DNA from: Megaustenia siamemsis
Lineage: Eukaryota; Mollusca; Gastropoda; Stylommatophora; Ariophantidae
Length of the DNA stretch: 64,000 nucleotides
Reading direction: 5' to 3'
Assembly: GCA_032433765.1 (NCBI GenBank)
Contig: JAVIAB010000092.1
Location: forward strand, 61,418,126-61,482,125
Within the stretch, counting starts at the first letter, position 1. Each line of letters begins with the position of its first letter. The position numbers were made by a program, and so were the translations under genes. Positions 10,391-22,420 of the stretch are shown here, one piece after another. The notes beneath the pieces are model-generated. The model did not search any database and had not been told where the DNA came from. It saw nothing but the letters and a program-made list of their open reading frames with translations.

Positions 10391-11345
10391 CTCTTTCTTC
10401 TTCTACCTTTTTAGTTCCCAGTGGAGCATAGGTCTTCAACAAACACTTTCCAAGTCGTTCTGTTTTTTTCCATTCTTTTCAGATCATTCCATGTCTTCCC
10501 CATCATCTTCATCTCTGCTTCTATCTGTCTTCTCAAAGAATTCCTTGGTCTTCCTCTTTGTCTTTTCCCCTGGGGATTCCAAAAAGGGCCTGTTGTGTAA
10601 TACTCTCAATTGGCTTCCGTAGTGTGTGTCCTATCCAGCGCCATCGTCTTCGCTGTATCTTTTTATCCACTGGTGTTTGACTGGTACATTTCCATAATTC
10701 TATGTTAGTGATTTTGTCCTGCCATTTTCATCCTTTTATCCTGCGTAAGCATCCATTTATGAAAGTCTGTATCTTCGTGATTGTTAATTTTGTTGTTCTC
10801 CATGTTTCACAGCCATATAATAGGACCGTCTTAACATTTGAGTTGAAAATTTTTATTTTAGTATTTAACCTAATTTCTTTAGATTTCCATATGTTTCAGA
10901 AGTGCAATGAAAGCTCTTCTTGCTTCTGATATCCTTATTTTGGTATCATTTTCTGTTCCTCCCTCCTTATCTATATTACTGCCCAGATATATGTAAGATT
11001 GTACATCTAATAGAGGTAATTCTCCTAGTTTTATTTGGTTATTACCAACTGTATTAATTCTCATAATGTTGGTCTTATCTCTATTAATCTTCAGTCTTAT
11101 CTGTTGTGATCTCTCATCAAGTATGCTCATTTTATCCTGCATCTGTTGATGGCTGTGTGATAGGAGAGCTATGTCATCAGCAAATTCTAAATCATCAAGT
11201 TGTTTGGTCAGTGACCACTGGATTCCATTTCTGTTGTTTTGAGTTATTTTCATAATCCAATCTATGGCCAGTAGAAAGAGAAATGGAGACAGAAGGCATC
11301 CCTGCCTTACTCCTGTTCTTATTTCAAATACTTCTGTAAGCTGTT
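10391..11345 (-). mobile_element. LINE-A inserted into LINE-B, antisense
   Basis: The minus strand carries a 5'-truncated LINE-A from EQLTEVFEIRTGVRQGC near 11345 through FADD to the C-terminus. Its 3' end lies at about 10391 (TAAAAGGTAGAAGAAG in sense). The frame is broken after the ARRAFIAL segment, and there are more substitutions than in the 7.7 and 36 kb copies, so it is older. No TSD is visible because about 550 bp of LINE-B is missing at the target. Confidence 0.88.
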
Positions 11346-11570
11346 CTTTTGGCCATGTAATGAGAAGAGAACAACTGGAAAGATTGTAACAACTGGAAAA
11401 ATTGAGGGACGAAGAGATAGTGGGAAGCAAAGAGAAAAAATACCAGACAGTTTAAGAGAGTAGCTTGGCAGAAGGTCAACAACAGAAATGATAAATAACT
11501 GTCGAGATCGAGAGATGGAGAGACATGATCACCTAGGCCAGCAGGCCCGGTAATTGATGATGATGATAAT
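11346..11570 (+). mobile_element. LINE-B, 3' fragment of a split copy
   Basis: The sequence restarts at TTTTGGCCATGTAATGAGAAG, matching the FGHVMRREQLE block of LINE-B, and runs to the GGCCCGGTAATTGATGATGATG tail. Together with 10195-10390 it frames the LINE-A insertion. Confidence 0.85.
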
Positions 11571-11970
11571 GAAAAGGTTGCCGCTGGTGATACTATCTAT
11601 GCACATGCAAATTTTGGAATTTAACTTAAACAAATGTAAATACTGAAACGATTTAATGTGCTTATAATGCGTGAATACTATATTGCCATCATGTTTTTGT
11701 TATTATTCACAGTTCAAGGTTTGAAATAATTCCCTAAAATCTAAAAAAAAAAGTCACAAAAAGTCATTATTATAAATACGTTATCTTTTAAAATTACTAG
11801 TTCATGAAGAAACTCTCCATATACTAGACTACCCATACAAATGTATACATCTCATTCACTTGTCTGAAAAATAACGCAGCTAATATTTTGCTTGCCTTTC
11901 ACCTTTGTCAGGAAACTATTTCAAATTATTTTTCTTACGAATATAAAAGTGCAACGTGCCGGCACAAAAA

Positions 11971-12345
11971 TTATCATTATCATCATCGAGTGCCGTCTAC
12001 GCAACGAAGGTTGGCTACCATGGATCGCCATTCTACTCTGTTTCTTGCTTTGATGGTGGAGGTTGTCATAGATTGACTTGTCCATCTTTTGATTTTACTC
12101 GTCCATGTTAGTCTCGGTCTGCCTCTGCCTCTTTTACCTTGTATTTTCCCTTCCAATATTACTTTTAGTAGGCTATTGTGTCTTTTAACGTGCCCCAAAA
12201 ATCTCATTTGTCTTGTCTTACTTGTATTTAACAGTTATCTTTTTATTTTTAGTTGTTTTAAAACTTCATCGTTTGTTTTCTTTTCTTTCCATCCAATTTT
12301 ACCTATTCTTCTGTAAATCCACATTTCAAACGCTTCAATTTTCTC
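11971..12345 (-). mobile_element. LINE-D 3' fragment
   Basis: The minus strand reads WKxKKTNDEVLKQL..., MRFLGHVKRHNSLLKVILEG, then GKRGRGRPRLTWTSKIKRW and the VANLRCVDGTR terminus, ending in CATCATCG (TGATGATG sense tail) at about 11971. It is 5'-truncated at about 12345 with small frame lesions. Confidence 0.85.
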
Positions 12346-12959
12346 TTCTTCTGCCCACAAAAAATGAATTAGAAATACACAAAACAAAACCACAATTTAC
12401 TTCTTCACAGAAATGGAAAATTTCGGTTTCTTATTAATCACATAAAATTATGAAATAAACAAGCAAGTTTGTATAACAATTCACACTTTATTCTGTTGGA
12501 AACTGTGTATTTGAAACACATTCTGAATGTTTTGTCCAGCTATATAACGTCCTTCATTCATTGATCTGATTGGTCTGCTAAATTATGTGAACCGCTTAAA
12601 GCAGGTCTTCTGTTTGTTTTAAATGTTGCCTTTCAAATTTGGAACGGAATAATGTGAGTTGTTTGAAATGAAATTATCCCTCTGCTCGTATTTTACAATT
12701 TTACTGCAATGATTTTAGATGTGTTTGAATGTCCCATTAGCATGATGGGAAAGTAGATGACTAGACTAAATGGATGAAAGCTTGTCGTTGTGCAAATACG
12801 ATGGACGCTGGTTCGATCCACGGTAGGGTATAATAGTTTTTTTTGTTGTCTTTTTCAACATCGTCTTCTTCGCCTGCTTCATTTTCTTCACCTTCTTCTA
12901 CTTTACCTTTTTCTTATTTTTTGCCTTCCTCGTTTTCTTCTTGTTCTTCGTCTTCTCTT
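12346..12959. other. No gene; weak tRNA-like segment
   Basis: Unique AT-rich DNA. A GGTTCGATCCACGG B-box-like site at about 12813-12826, with a diverged A-box about 45 bp upstream, may be an old SINE head. A pyrimidine-rich CTT tract (about 12838-12965) precedes the next SINE. Confidence 0.4.
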
Positions 12960-12967
12960 TGTAAGTG

Positions 12968-13214
12968 AAGTAAAAAGCCCCCGTCACGCCAAGTGGCTTG
13001 TTAATATGGTGTTAGTGACCATCATTGTTACAAACCTTCGGCACATGGTTTTTGGAGTAATGTTACCGGTACTACGTCCGTGCCACTTTACGTTACCAGA
13101 AAAAATCCGGTACCCATTTAAGGCTGGCTGAACCAAGAAGCCGTCGATCAGGATCGAACCCGACCTCTTGTCCTTAAGATTCCAGTTCACAAACCACTGA
13201 GCTATTGCGGCTCC
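12968..13214 (-). mobile_element. tRNA-derived SINE (copy 5)
   Basis: Reverse-oriented SINE with the head GGAGCCGCAATAGCTCAGTGG at the right end and the B box GGTTCGATCCTG near 13150. It carries a small deletion in the CAAGTGGCGTATAGGG region. It sits in CTT-rich flanks, so a TSD cannot be told from low complexity. Confidence 0.88.
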
Positions 13215-13379
13215 ATCTTCTTCTTTATCGGGTGTGATAATTGAAACAAAAAAAACTGTCATGTACATTACAGGGACTCTACTGGGGCACCTTTTTTCTA
13301 CAGTGCTCAAAAAACAAATACCGAAAATTATCTACCCTCGCCCAAAAAAAAAAAAAAACTGAGCTAAGAGCGATCAGCA

Positions 13380-13735
13380 AGCCAGAGTTGACTGCCTGTG
13401 TCAGAATTGGCGAATAACAGCTGACCAAAACCCTGCTCTATATCAGAGCGATGCTCCCTCCTGTGAACAGACTAACGCGTCTATGGCACTGGATAGGACA
13501 TGCACTGCGAAAAACTGAGAATATTTCACGTCAGACCCTTTTTGTAATTCTTAAAGGAAGAGACAAAGAGGAAAGCCAACATATTCTTGGAGAAGACAGG
13601 TGGAAGCAAAGATGAAGATAATGGTGAAGACATGGGCTACTAATCTTAAAAGAATGGCAAGAAACACAGAGGCCTGGAAAATGTTTGCTGGCTACCTTTG
13701 GTCCACAGAGAACTGAAATGATTAATAATAATAAC
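13380..13735 (+). pseudogene. Diverged LINE-A-like 3' end
   Basis: The plus strand resembles the LINE-A C-terminus: LWHWIGHALRKTENISRQTL near 13480-13540, then SWRRQVEAKMKIM near 13590 and a TWATNLKRMARN..AWKMF segment near 13630-13690, with at least one frameshift. It ends in TAATAATAATAAC. It is clearly older than, or of a different subfamily from, the 36 kb copy. Confidence 0.7.
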
Positions 13736-16700
13736 ATACGAAAACAAAAGAAAACACTGGAAGTACACCAATCATATGTTCAGAATGGACAAGAGAGGAC
13801 TCTTATGCGACGTCATCACATGCACACCAGGTGACAAAAGAAATCAATGATAACAACAACAACTACGATGTTCTAATCGCAAAGTCAGCACTTTAAGCTT
13901 AGCCTCATTGTGCCCATTGGCCGTTACGATGGAGTTCTTGTTGAGTAGGATTAATTTAAAGATGGACACACAAAATGTTATTTTATACAGGGACACAAAT
14001 GTTTGTATTGATTAGAGAGACATTAGGCTTAACATATAATTATAAATTTGAGATGAGTGATGTTAAAGTATGTGAGATAATAGATGATAGAGAGAGTAAG
14101 TATAAAAGAGTATTACAGACGGTTGCTAGATCACAAAAATTGTAAAACAATAAAAGCAAATCCTTTTAATTTCTGTTATTTTCTTTATATAACACTCGAA
14201 GTTAAGTATTTAATTATACATCTGATTCGACATAAATGCTTCGTTCTGCAACGCTTTTTACCCACAATCACTCATTTTTCTCACAGTCAATATATCACCG
14301 GTCACACCAACATTCTTAATGAAAGTTAACCAATGGTGACATCATCCTCCATGTTACTTCAAAAAGAATTCACATCAAAAAACACCATTAGTGTAAGGAT
14401 TTCTTTGTACATGATCTAATTGTATGCAGTAATTTACAATTTATTTGTCAAAACTGTCATGGTTGTCCAAAACACTACAGCTTAAAATATCAACAAACAA
14501 AGTATAATTATAATTTATTTTGTTTGCTGTTGTGTACGGTCAGAGGCAGATTTGTGTGTTTGCTGCATGCTCTAAGTGCCTTCTTTGTCAATCAAATCCA
14601 TTTATAAACTATTTTTTAAAATTTTTTCAACTGTAAAAGCGGACACTCAAGCAAACTTTTATGATTTTAACGGGTTTGAGATAAATATTATATAAGTAAT
14701 TTTCAACAGATTTGCCAGACTCATATTTTGTGATGCAGCAACTTATATAGTTATAACATTAGAATTGCCATTTGGGTACTGGTGACAAATTTTGTAATAA
14801 AGATAGGTTATTGTGCTCAGTGGTCGACATTCCCTATTTGCCGACTGCGTCTTTTCAAAAATAGAAACTTTCCATTCACCTTCTCATATTGATACTAAAA
14901 GACAAAGCTACATCACCCATATCCGTCGCAATTTGCCGAACCTATAAAGGAGATGTGTTGTCTAAGTTTCATCATTATTAAACACTTCGATTCTCGCATG
15001 TTGGGATTTTTGAAGACAGGACAAATTTACAGTGGACCTCTTTATAGTAAAGCCTTGATGGAAATTGACAATTTCAACTTAAAAAAAAAAAATAGAGCAA
15101 ACAACGGATCAGCAAACTTGTATTGTTCCTTGAATTCTTCTCTTAGCAAATGTAAGAACGCCAGAGCTCAGTTGTATATCGCTATTTTCGAATTCTGGTG
15201 CGATTGAATGAAAGAGTTCAGATAAATATTTTTACTTTAAAAAAAAAAAAAACTGAGCCCTGCTTTGATCAACCGGGCTGTAAAAATACTAAAATAACTA
15301 ATATATTTAAGGAATGTAGCAATAATACAGAAAAAAAATGCGCAGATCAAAATCTAAATTGTCGCTACAACATGTCATATCTATATTGAACAATGACTGC
15401 AGCATGGCTCTTGATACTTCACCCTTCGTATCGGCAATGGCATGCATTGTCTTCATTGTTGCACCATTTTGCTAGCTCTCTCAGGGTAAAGGGGATGTAG
15501 GAACTGTACCGTCTCTCCCAACAAACACGCTTCACGCCCCTTAAATGTTGCAGCGGTTTATCAATTGCTGACAGCATACATGAAAGGAAGCCGATAACGA
15601 GGTAATAAATCAATTATCACTATAAACACAGGTCGGTCATAGACCTCGCTAATTTATCTGTCTTGTAGTCGAACATTGCACTGCAATATTTTACTGTGAC
15701 CTTGCTATCTTTTTCACCTCATTCTTTTCTTCAGATGACAGATCACTGGGTTCTCTATACAAAGACTCATGTGTAGTCTTCATTGACAATTGACAGTTAT
15801 TCATTCGAACAGCAGATGCCTAATATAACCCAAAGATTTCGTCTGAAATTGAACGAATCGTGTCTCGTCAAAATGTAGGCAAAATCCACAAAACAACGTG
15901 TTCCTTTAACATTTTAAAGATTTATTGTGTTTTCTCCTCGACTTCCTCTTATAAGTGTTCTGTACACGTACTCAATGATATGACACATACTAATCTTTGT
16001 TTGTTTATTAAATTCTCCTTTCTCAAAATGTTATTTAAAACATTTAATGTGTCACGCATTGTAAGTCACTGCATGTTAATAAGCCTAGCCTTCTGTGCAT
16101 TGTAACATAGTACACAGTCTTGCAGGATGTTTAGTTCAATGTTATCACCGGATGTTGAGAAGCTGATCAAAGAAGTCTTCCTCCCAGCGACGGATATTCA
16201 GAGGAGGCAACGTAGGCCACGACTACTCTAATATTGTATCAAAATACATAACACAACCACATTCCCGCTCAATGAGTTCAACGTCAGTGTACAATCAGTC
16301 ACCATTTTCAGAGTCTTTTGCGATGTAGTTTAAATAATTCAAACTGTTACTAAAAGACTTCCATGTTTATGTAGGTCAAACCTACTACAACCGTGTAACG
16401 ACGTCTATGGACCATGCAATGTGTATGAGAACTAGATAGACCATTTGTGCAATATATAAGTTTCTCGTTGCCATGACAACATGAGAGCGACTGATATGAT
16501 GGCGATCTCTTTATCAAAACATATACAAGTAGAGCCAATAAAGTAGAACAAATCAGATGTAGGCTTATCTAGTTCGTACTTAGAATCACTGCGTTGAGTC
16601 TTTATATTTAAAAAAAGAATTTGAACAAACCTGTAAGAAATGTTAATTAACAGCAAAACCATGCCGTTTCAAAACTGACAATACAAGTAACTAATATTAC

Positions 16701-18175
16701 GACGTAATTGTAATTATGCTAATTTAAAACAATAAATGAAGGAATTATTTTACATTCCGTAAATTGCAGCAATGTTTATGTCGCAAATTATCAGGCCAAA
16801 ATGTCAACATAAAAGTTTGATCTAACGTCATGGCCTTATCAAATTTCGATCCCACTGACCGTAATTGCTTTCTCCCTGTTCCCTTTAAAATTCTGCAAAG
16901 AAAAGTAGAGGAACAATCTGTGTCTTTGAGATGATAATGAAAAAATAATAATTGGCGAGGATAGAGGCAAACATATAACGGCAGACAATATCCACTTGCA
17001 GCTTCACGTTTGAGTATCATGAGCTCTCACACCATTGTCGCACGATTTGCTGTGGGACTTTATTTGTCTCTCAATTACTGTCGAGTAAATATAAAAGGTT
17101 TTATGAAACAGGAGAAACAAAAATACTTCAGAATTATGTTCACATAAAAATTGTATGTTCTGAACACGAATGTTATACGATAAAGGTCATGTAAATATTC
17201 CTGAAGACTTTGTTTACCAAGGTTCAAAGAACGACTGTGCCTTAACGGTTGTTCTAACGAGTGAAGGAAAGGTAAAGCATGTTTAAATCGCGACTTCTCT
17301 TCCGGCGTGACCAAGGGTTGCCATGACTACCGTTCAAATCTAACATTCGTCCGTTCAAGCAGCGTTAAATGTAAAATAATCTATGCAAAGAGACATTTTA
17401 CTGCAACGTGGTATGAAGTGGCGCATTAAAAAATGCATTATAGCAAAACCCAACAGTAGGAGCAGTGGCGTACAGTAATTATGGGTTACTTGTGCGGCAA
17501 ATGCTCAATTGAAATTACTACAAAAATTATTTCTGAATTTTTTTTATTAGTTAAGTATATTAAATTTGTATTAATAAAAAAATATGTCATTTTGTAATTT
17601 ATTGGGGGACAAAATTATGACTACACCATTGATAATATTGTAAAACTACTTATGTTTTACAATTGATATAAGCTTGCGTTAAATGCTTCTCAAGTGATAC
17701 AAGTAATCAGGTGACCTCCAGCTTTATTGTCAACATATGCTACAAGTACGTCTTTATTTTTGGCGTGTTATATTACATCTCGTTCTCATTGGTGCTATAG
17801 TTAGACATGACAGTCAGCCGGATGTTGTTGCTAAATTTAGAACAGGCACATTGGACTGGATATACGATAACAGGATTTCACAACTCTTGAAAAGAAGTAT
17901 ACATGGGTGTATCACTATAGCTCGTTTCAAAACATATGCCCAACTTCAAAACGCTATTACTCTCTAATCGTTTGTTAAATACTTTTGAAATTTTCCAAAT
18001 GTTATTAGAATGCAAAAGACCCTTTAAATGTATATTTAACAAATATCTTGCAGCTGCAGTTTTCTTAAAGCGGCGATATTTCTTTGATGTTTGTCAAAAT
18101 TGTAAATTGTGAAGCCCTAAAGAATAGAAATTACCGTAGTTGCTGGTTTACGATTAATTTTCACTAGGTAAAGGC
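13736..18175. other. Long stretch without a recognised gene
   Basis: Mostly unique, AT-rich DNA. Items of possible interest are a 34-codon frame after an acceptor at 16127-16231, a candidate terminal exon at 16892-16745 (minus), and a 64-codon minus frame at 15419-15613 ending CNNEDNACHCRYEG. None is recognised. A-runs occur at 15080-15090 and 15240-15252. Confidence 0.5.
16745..16892 (-). CDS. Candidate terminal exon, unknown
   Basis: On the minus strand a strong polypyrimidine tract and acceptor (CTACTTTTCTTTGCAG) precede a 148-bp frame reading ILKGTGRKQLRSVG...CCNLRNVK and a TAA at 16747-16745. I recognise no family. There is no supporting partner exon, so this is only a splice-signal-based candidate. 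Confidence 0.15.
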
Positions 18176-18352
18176 GTGGCCGTAATGGGGATAGAACTGC
18201 TTGCACAGAACAGAGACAGATGGCGAGATTTGATAAAATATCTTTAAAAGAAAACTGCTAGAACAAAAATTCATATAGGAGAAGGTGTATCTTGGTCTAC
18301 GTCCTATGGGCCGGTTACGGCTCGAAAGGTCAATAGATAGATAGATAGATAC
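18176..18352 (+). mobile_element. LINE-G 3' tail with ATAG repeats
   Basis: The plus strand matches the reverse complement of 62843-63020: a short piece of the RT C-terminus (ELLAQNRDRWRDLIKYL-like), a 3' UTR with GGTCTACG.CCTATGGGCCGG, and a terminal (ATAG)n run. It is an extremely 5'-truncated non-LTR insertion. The tail ends at about 18352. Confidence 0.8.
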
Positions 18353-18379
18353 CTGTATGTCCAATTTTCATAGTTGTGT

Positions 18380-18395
18380 GGTCCTGAAAAGGACC
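18380..18395 (-). promoter_or_regulatory. Histone-type 3' stem-loop
   Basis: On the minus strand the 16-mer GGTCCTTTTCAGGACC forms a perfect 6-bp stem with a TTTC loop. It fits the metazoan replication-dependent histone mRNA stem-loop (GGYYCTTYTNARRRCC), which SLBP binds to direct 3' cleavage without polyadenylation. The flanks (CAACAAAC before, ACACAA after) also fit the usual A/C-rich context. It lies 57 nt after the stop codon of the transposase, a spacing normal for histone genes. No histone coding sequence is adjacent. Confidence 0.6.
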
Positions 18396-18452
18396 GTTTG
18401 TTGAAATAATTTAAGGTAATATAGGGGCCAACATTGTGGGGGCTATATACTT

Positions 18453-19730
18453 TCATTCTGAATCAGACGAGTCTAAAAGATTAATAACTGTTTGGGGTTG
18501 AACATTCCACAAACCATCATTTTTCCAATATTCCTCTTCCTGTTTTAAGACGTGGTCTTCACATTTAGCCCAATAATCTTTGTCTATATTTAATAAAGCG
18601 AGATTAGCAAGAGTCTTTACATCGCATATTTTGACTGTTGTATTTTCATCTGCCACTTGTCCTTTTAATTTTGCCCAGATTAGTTCTATTGGATTTAAAT
18701 GAGCATGGTAAGGTGGCAGCCTGAAAATTATATGACCGTGCTCTTGGATAATCTTATCTATTTGAAAAATCTTTGTCCTCTGTTTTTGCTTTACTAGAGA
18801 TAGTAATTCAGGTTTTAAGTACATGTTATTAAATTGTATGTGCTCCTTTGTGAGCCATATCTTAACAGCATCTTTTGTACTGGATGACGTCGGGACTTTA
18901 TCTTCAAGTGCAAAAATGTTGTGGTACGCTGCATTGTCCATTATTAGGCAAGATGGTCGATCTAGTGCTGGGAGAACAGAATTTTCAATCCAATGTCTAA
19001 ATATGTGACCATTCATCTCAGAGTGATAATCCCGATTGTCTATGGATTTTGAAAGAAAAATGAGCTCTGCATTCTGTATTAGTCCATGTTGTCGACTACC
19101 TGCATGAGCAATTATCAAGCGCTGTCCTTTGCTGCTAGGTATTAATCTCTTAATCTTTCCATCTGATGACTGCCATTCCCTTTGGTTAGTGTGGTGAGCA
19201 TTGATCCATGTTTCATCCAAGTACACAATATCATAACCTTGCTTGCGCACCTCTTTTACTTCACGTAAATACTTGCTTCTCATGACTACTATATGTGGCT
19301 TCTCACAGATGATGTTTCGTCCATTGGAATACTTTCTGAATGTAAAGCCTGCAGCTCTCACATTCCTCCATAATGTAGACTTTGATATTTCAATACTGTT
19401 GTTCTTTTTCAGCGATACTTTTAATTTTCTTATTGTAACAGTTTCATTCATACCCAACATTTTGCGAATTTCACTTCTAATAAGTTCACTGTCGAAATTA
19501 TCCAACATTTTTGCTCTTCCTTGTGATTTTGTATATTTGGAACATTGACGGGCACGTGCTTGAATCCAGCGATTAAATGACCGTTTAGATAAATCCAAAA
19601 TGTGTCTTGTCCTATTCTCAGGGTTTTCTAAAGAATGAAATAATCTTCCTCGTTTAGCCTCTTTGCAAAAATAGTCATACATTTTTATTGCGATGTTTTG
19701 TAAACTGCAGAATTTCATTTTAAGACTCAT
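18453..19730 (-). CDS. IS630/Tc1/mariner-related DDE transposase, DD83E type
   Basis: An intact 425-codon frame (ATG at 19730, TGA at 18453). Residues about 44-57 and 98-132 look like tandem helix-turn-helix DNA-binding segments. The catalytic triad is visible: D172 in YLDETW, D265 in LIMDNAAYH, and E349 in HLNPIELIWAKLK, with 83 residues between the last two. Tc1 and mariner have 34. From memory, a DD82E group called Sailor is known from animals, and this spacing is close, so I infer a member or relative. The enzyme would cut and join its own ends at TA targets. Terminal inverted repeats were not found by eye. The frame has no lesion, so activity is possible. A histone-type stem-loop follows the stop codon. 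Confidence 0.9.
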   Translation of the reverse strand: MSLKMKFCSLQNIAIKMYDYFCKEAKRGRLFHSLENPENRTRHILDLSKRSFNRWIQARARQCSKYTKSQGRAKMLDNFDSELIRSEIRKMLGMNETVTIRKLKVSLKKNNSIEISKSTLWRNVRAAGFTFRKYSNGRNIICEKPHIVVMRSKYLREVKEVRKQGYDIVYLDETWINAHHTNQREWQSSDGKIKRLIPSSKGQRLIIAHAGSRQHGLIQNAELIFLSKSIDNRDYHSEMNGHIFRHWIENSVLPALDRPSCLIMDNAAYHNIFALEDKVPTSSSTKDAVKIWLTKEHIQFNNMYLKPELLSLVKQKQRTKIFQIDKIIQEHGHIIFRLPPYHAHLNPIELIWAKLKGQVADENTTVKICDVKTLANLALLNIDKDYWAKCEDHVLKQEEEYWKNDGLWNVQPQTVINLLDSSDSE

Positions 19731-20827
19731 GATAAATGTTATTGTTCCACGTCACGCCGCTGAATTAACGGAAATGGAGCACACAATGTCTCGTGTTTAC
19801 TACAAGTGTCTAATTGTCTCAGATAACTCACGCGGAAAGAGTGCAAAATCGTAAATTTGAGCGTGTATGGATTTGTAATCGCTATTTTTAACTTAAATAC
19901 TGTAAACACTACGTTTTGACTACATCAATGGGTCGTTATAAATTTATATAAATCAAATAAGCAATAATAATAACCAAATGTTTGTTTTTAATGAAATTAA
20001 TTCCCTGTTGGGTTCTAATCATTATAACTATACATGCAAATTTTGAAAAAAAATTACAAAAAGCGGTTTAAAAGATATTGATTTTTAAAGTTGGGCACGA
20101 CTTATGAAACAAGCATCGATTGCATGGGATGATCGATTGGTGCATTTACAGGATATAGTGTTGTGATTTGTTTGTTTTGTTGTTTTTTTTTCATGGAAGT
20201 TTAAGTTAAGTTTGTTCTACTTGATAACAGTATAGAAGCACACGATTGGAAGATCTTCTAACAAATGAATTTTGCCAATAACAAAGAAACCCTTATCGAT
20301 GAACTTTTATCTAAACTTGGTTTAATGAACCACATTTGATCACACCCGTCTTAAAAGTGAACTAAGTGTAATGTATACAAGTCCTCAATTTCAAAGGTTG
20401 TTTCACAGTTTATTTGTTAACTTGCCAAGTTTATGAAAAATAATCATTTCAGGACAGAAGTATACAAATTAAATGAACTTATTTTGACTATTCCTTCTAC
20501 TATAAGCTCAGTAGAGGGCTAATCTGTTTGCTTCGAATAGGATCCATAGTTTTAAAAGGTAAAGATCAGTGTCAAGATCATTTGATTGGTTTCAGTCTTA
20601 TTTCTATAGAAAAGAAAATGCTACAAAACCTATGATTGAAGGCTCATTTTTTTTTTAATTTACTGATTAAAGAAAGAAGATTGGATTTAGTATACACATT
20701 TTTTTATAATACATATGGCGTTAAGATTTTGAAATATACCAACATTAGATGTATTAGTTGTTTAAGATTGATGTATTTTTATCTTACTTTAAGCCGTAAT
20801 ATTTAAAATAAAATAATTATCAACAGA

Positions 20828-20876
<49 letters not shown>

Positions 20877-21907
20877 GTATCAGTAATGCACATTAATTGA
20901 ATAATATTACCACATTAAAATTAACATAAACTGTGTGAAAGGCACTAAACAATTTTATTTTTCACAATATTAAACTCTTAACTGTAGCACACCTAAAATC
21001 AGGAATGAGGAGACGCCACTGGGAAGCAGGACTGCTCTGGTTGAAATATTTATCTTTCGTAGAAACTTTAATATCCCAATTGTAAACTAATGGCTTGATT
21101 TGTTTCATATGTTGAAAAAATTAAAATTAATGCTAAAATATTGCAAACATGAACATGTTAATCAATTTATGTATTAACTATAATTCTGGAATCCAAATTT
21201 GAAAAGTAACAGAAATATATCTTTTAAATTTAGTTACATTTTTCTATTTCGTATTCTCCTTCTTCAAATAGGTATTCTTCTTTTTCGCATTGTTCGCATT
21301 ACCGTCATATTGGGCTCAACACTGATTAAGTCCATCAGTATAGTTCTATAGCAGTGTCAATTACTGGCTGTTGATTGCAGAACGGTCGTTCCACATAGTG
21401 CACAGAGGTTACAGCGACAGTTTGTAATTGGTGGTTATTTTTGATTGGATGAATTTAGGATATTTACCTTTGAAACTCAGCTGGGACTGCCACATCCAGT
21501 CGATTCTTAACTGCCAAAGTGTTTAACTGTGACACGTGACCCATGTTTTATTCTTTGTTTCGGATTCAACTCAGCCGTATCCACCTCATCTAAAATTCAT
21601 GAGTTTCGCTTTTTTTTCCTTTTTCAACTCTCGTGAATTTTGCACAACTGCTATGTATCTAAGAGCAGACGTTTATACATGGATTTATTCAGCTTGTTAC
21701 GATCTGTGCGAAGCCTGAGGATTATACATTTTCCTAGTCTGTCACGTGTATTGTGATCATCATTTTGGTGATTCTTTTACATCGGCTATTTACATCATAT
21801 GCTTTGGTTTCCTTAACCATTTGCTCACTGCTCTTTTATAGAGAAGAACATATGTTATTTCATGACCAAATATCATAATGTGTTCCACAAAGTAAAGTTC
21901 ATCAGGC
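19731..21907. other. No recognised gene; one AT microsatellite
   Basis: AT-rich unique DNA. A (TA)n run of about 41 bp lies at 20832-20872. If the transposon extends 5' of its ORF, its left end should lie in the first few hundred bases here, but I could not find an inverted repeat partner. Confidence 0.5.
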
Positions 21908-22420
21908 GAAGCCGAAATAGTGTTTCAGAGAATGAGAAACATCTTGTGTAGCAATTCTATGTCATTAGAAGTGAGAAGGGGAGTTCATAGGTGTTTTATA
22001 GAGCCAATTCTGACCTAATCGAATCATGGACAGTAGATAAAGAAATGAAAAGACGATTAGAGGTCACGATGATGGGATTCTTCACAAGGATGTTGAAAGT
22101 TCCTTGGACAGCTAAAAAGACCAACGAGGACATTCTCAAAGAAGCCAACACAACAACAGAACTGCTAAAAAAAATATCAGAAAGAAACAATCGACATTTT
22201 TCTGGCACATCATGAGATGAGGAGAGTAGGAACACTTTGTTAAACAAAACACAGGGAAAGAGATATCTCGGACGACAAACAAAGAGAGAAGATACTAGAT
22301 TGCTTAGTGTCAGGGCATGGAAACAGTCAACAAGAGAAGGGATAAATTGTACTGTTGATAGAAGATTGTGGAAGGACATGATCGCCTACGCCAACTGGTA
22401 TGTCACATGACGATGTTGAT
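21908..22420 (+). mobile_element. LINE-C fragment
   Basis: The plus strand reads EAEIVFQRMRNI, then IESWTVDKEMKRRLE, MLKVPWTAKKTNED, a decayed FxGHxM region, and ends in ATGATCGCCTACGCCAAC and TGACGATG. It matches the copies at 29775 and 30800. Frames are broken after the RNN segment. Confidence 0.8.

Noticed and set aside
18370..19860. Short inverted match ACATTGTG near both sides of the transposase ORF
   Set aside because: Only 8 bp, at unequal distances and not next to TA; too weak to call terminal inverted repeats.
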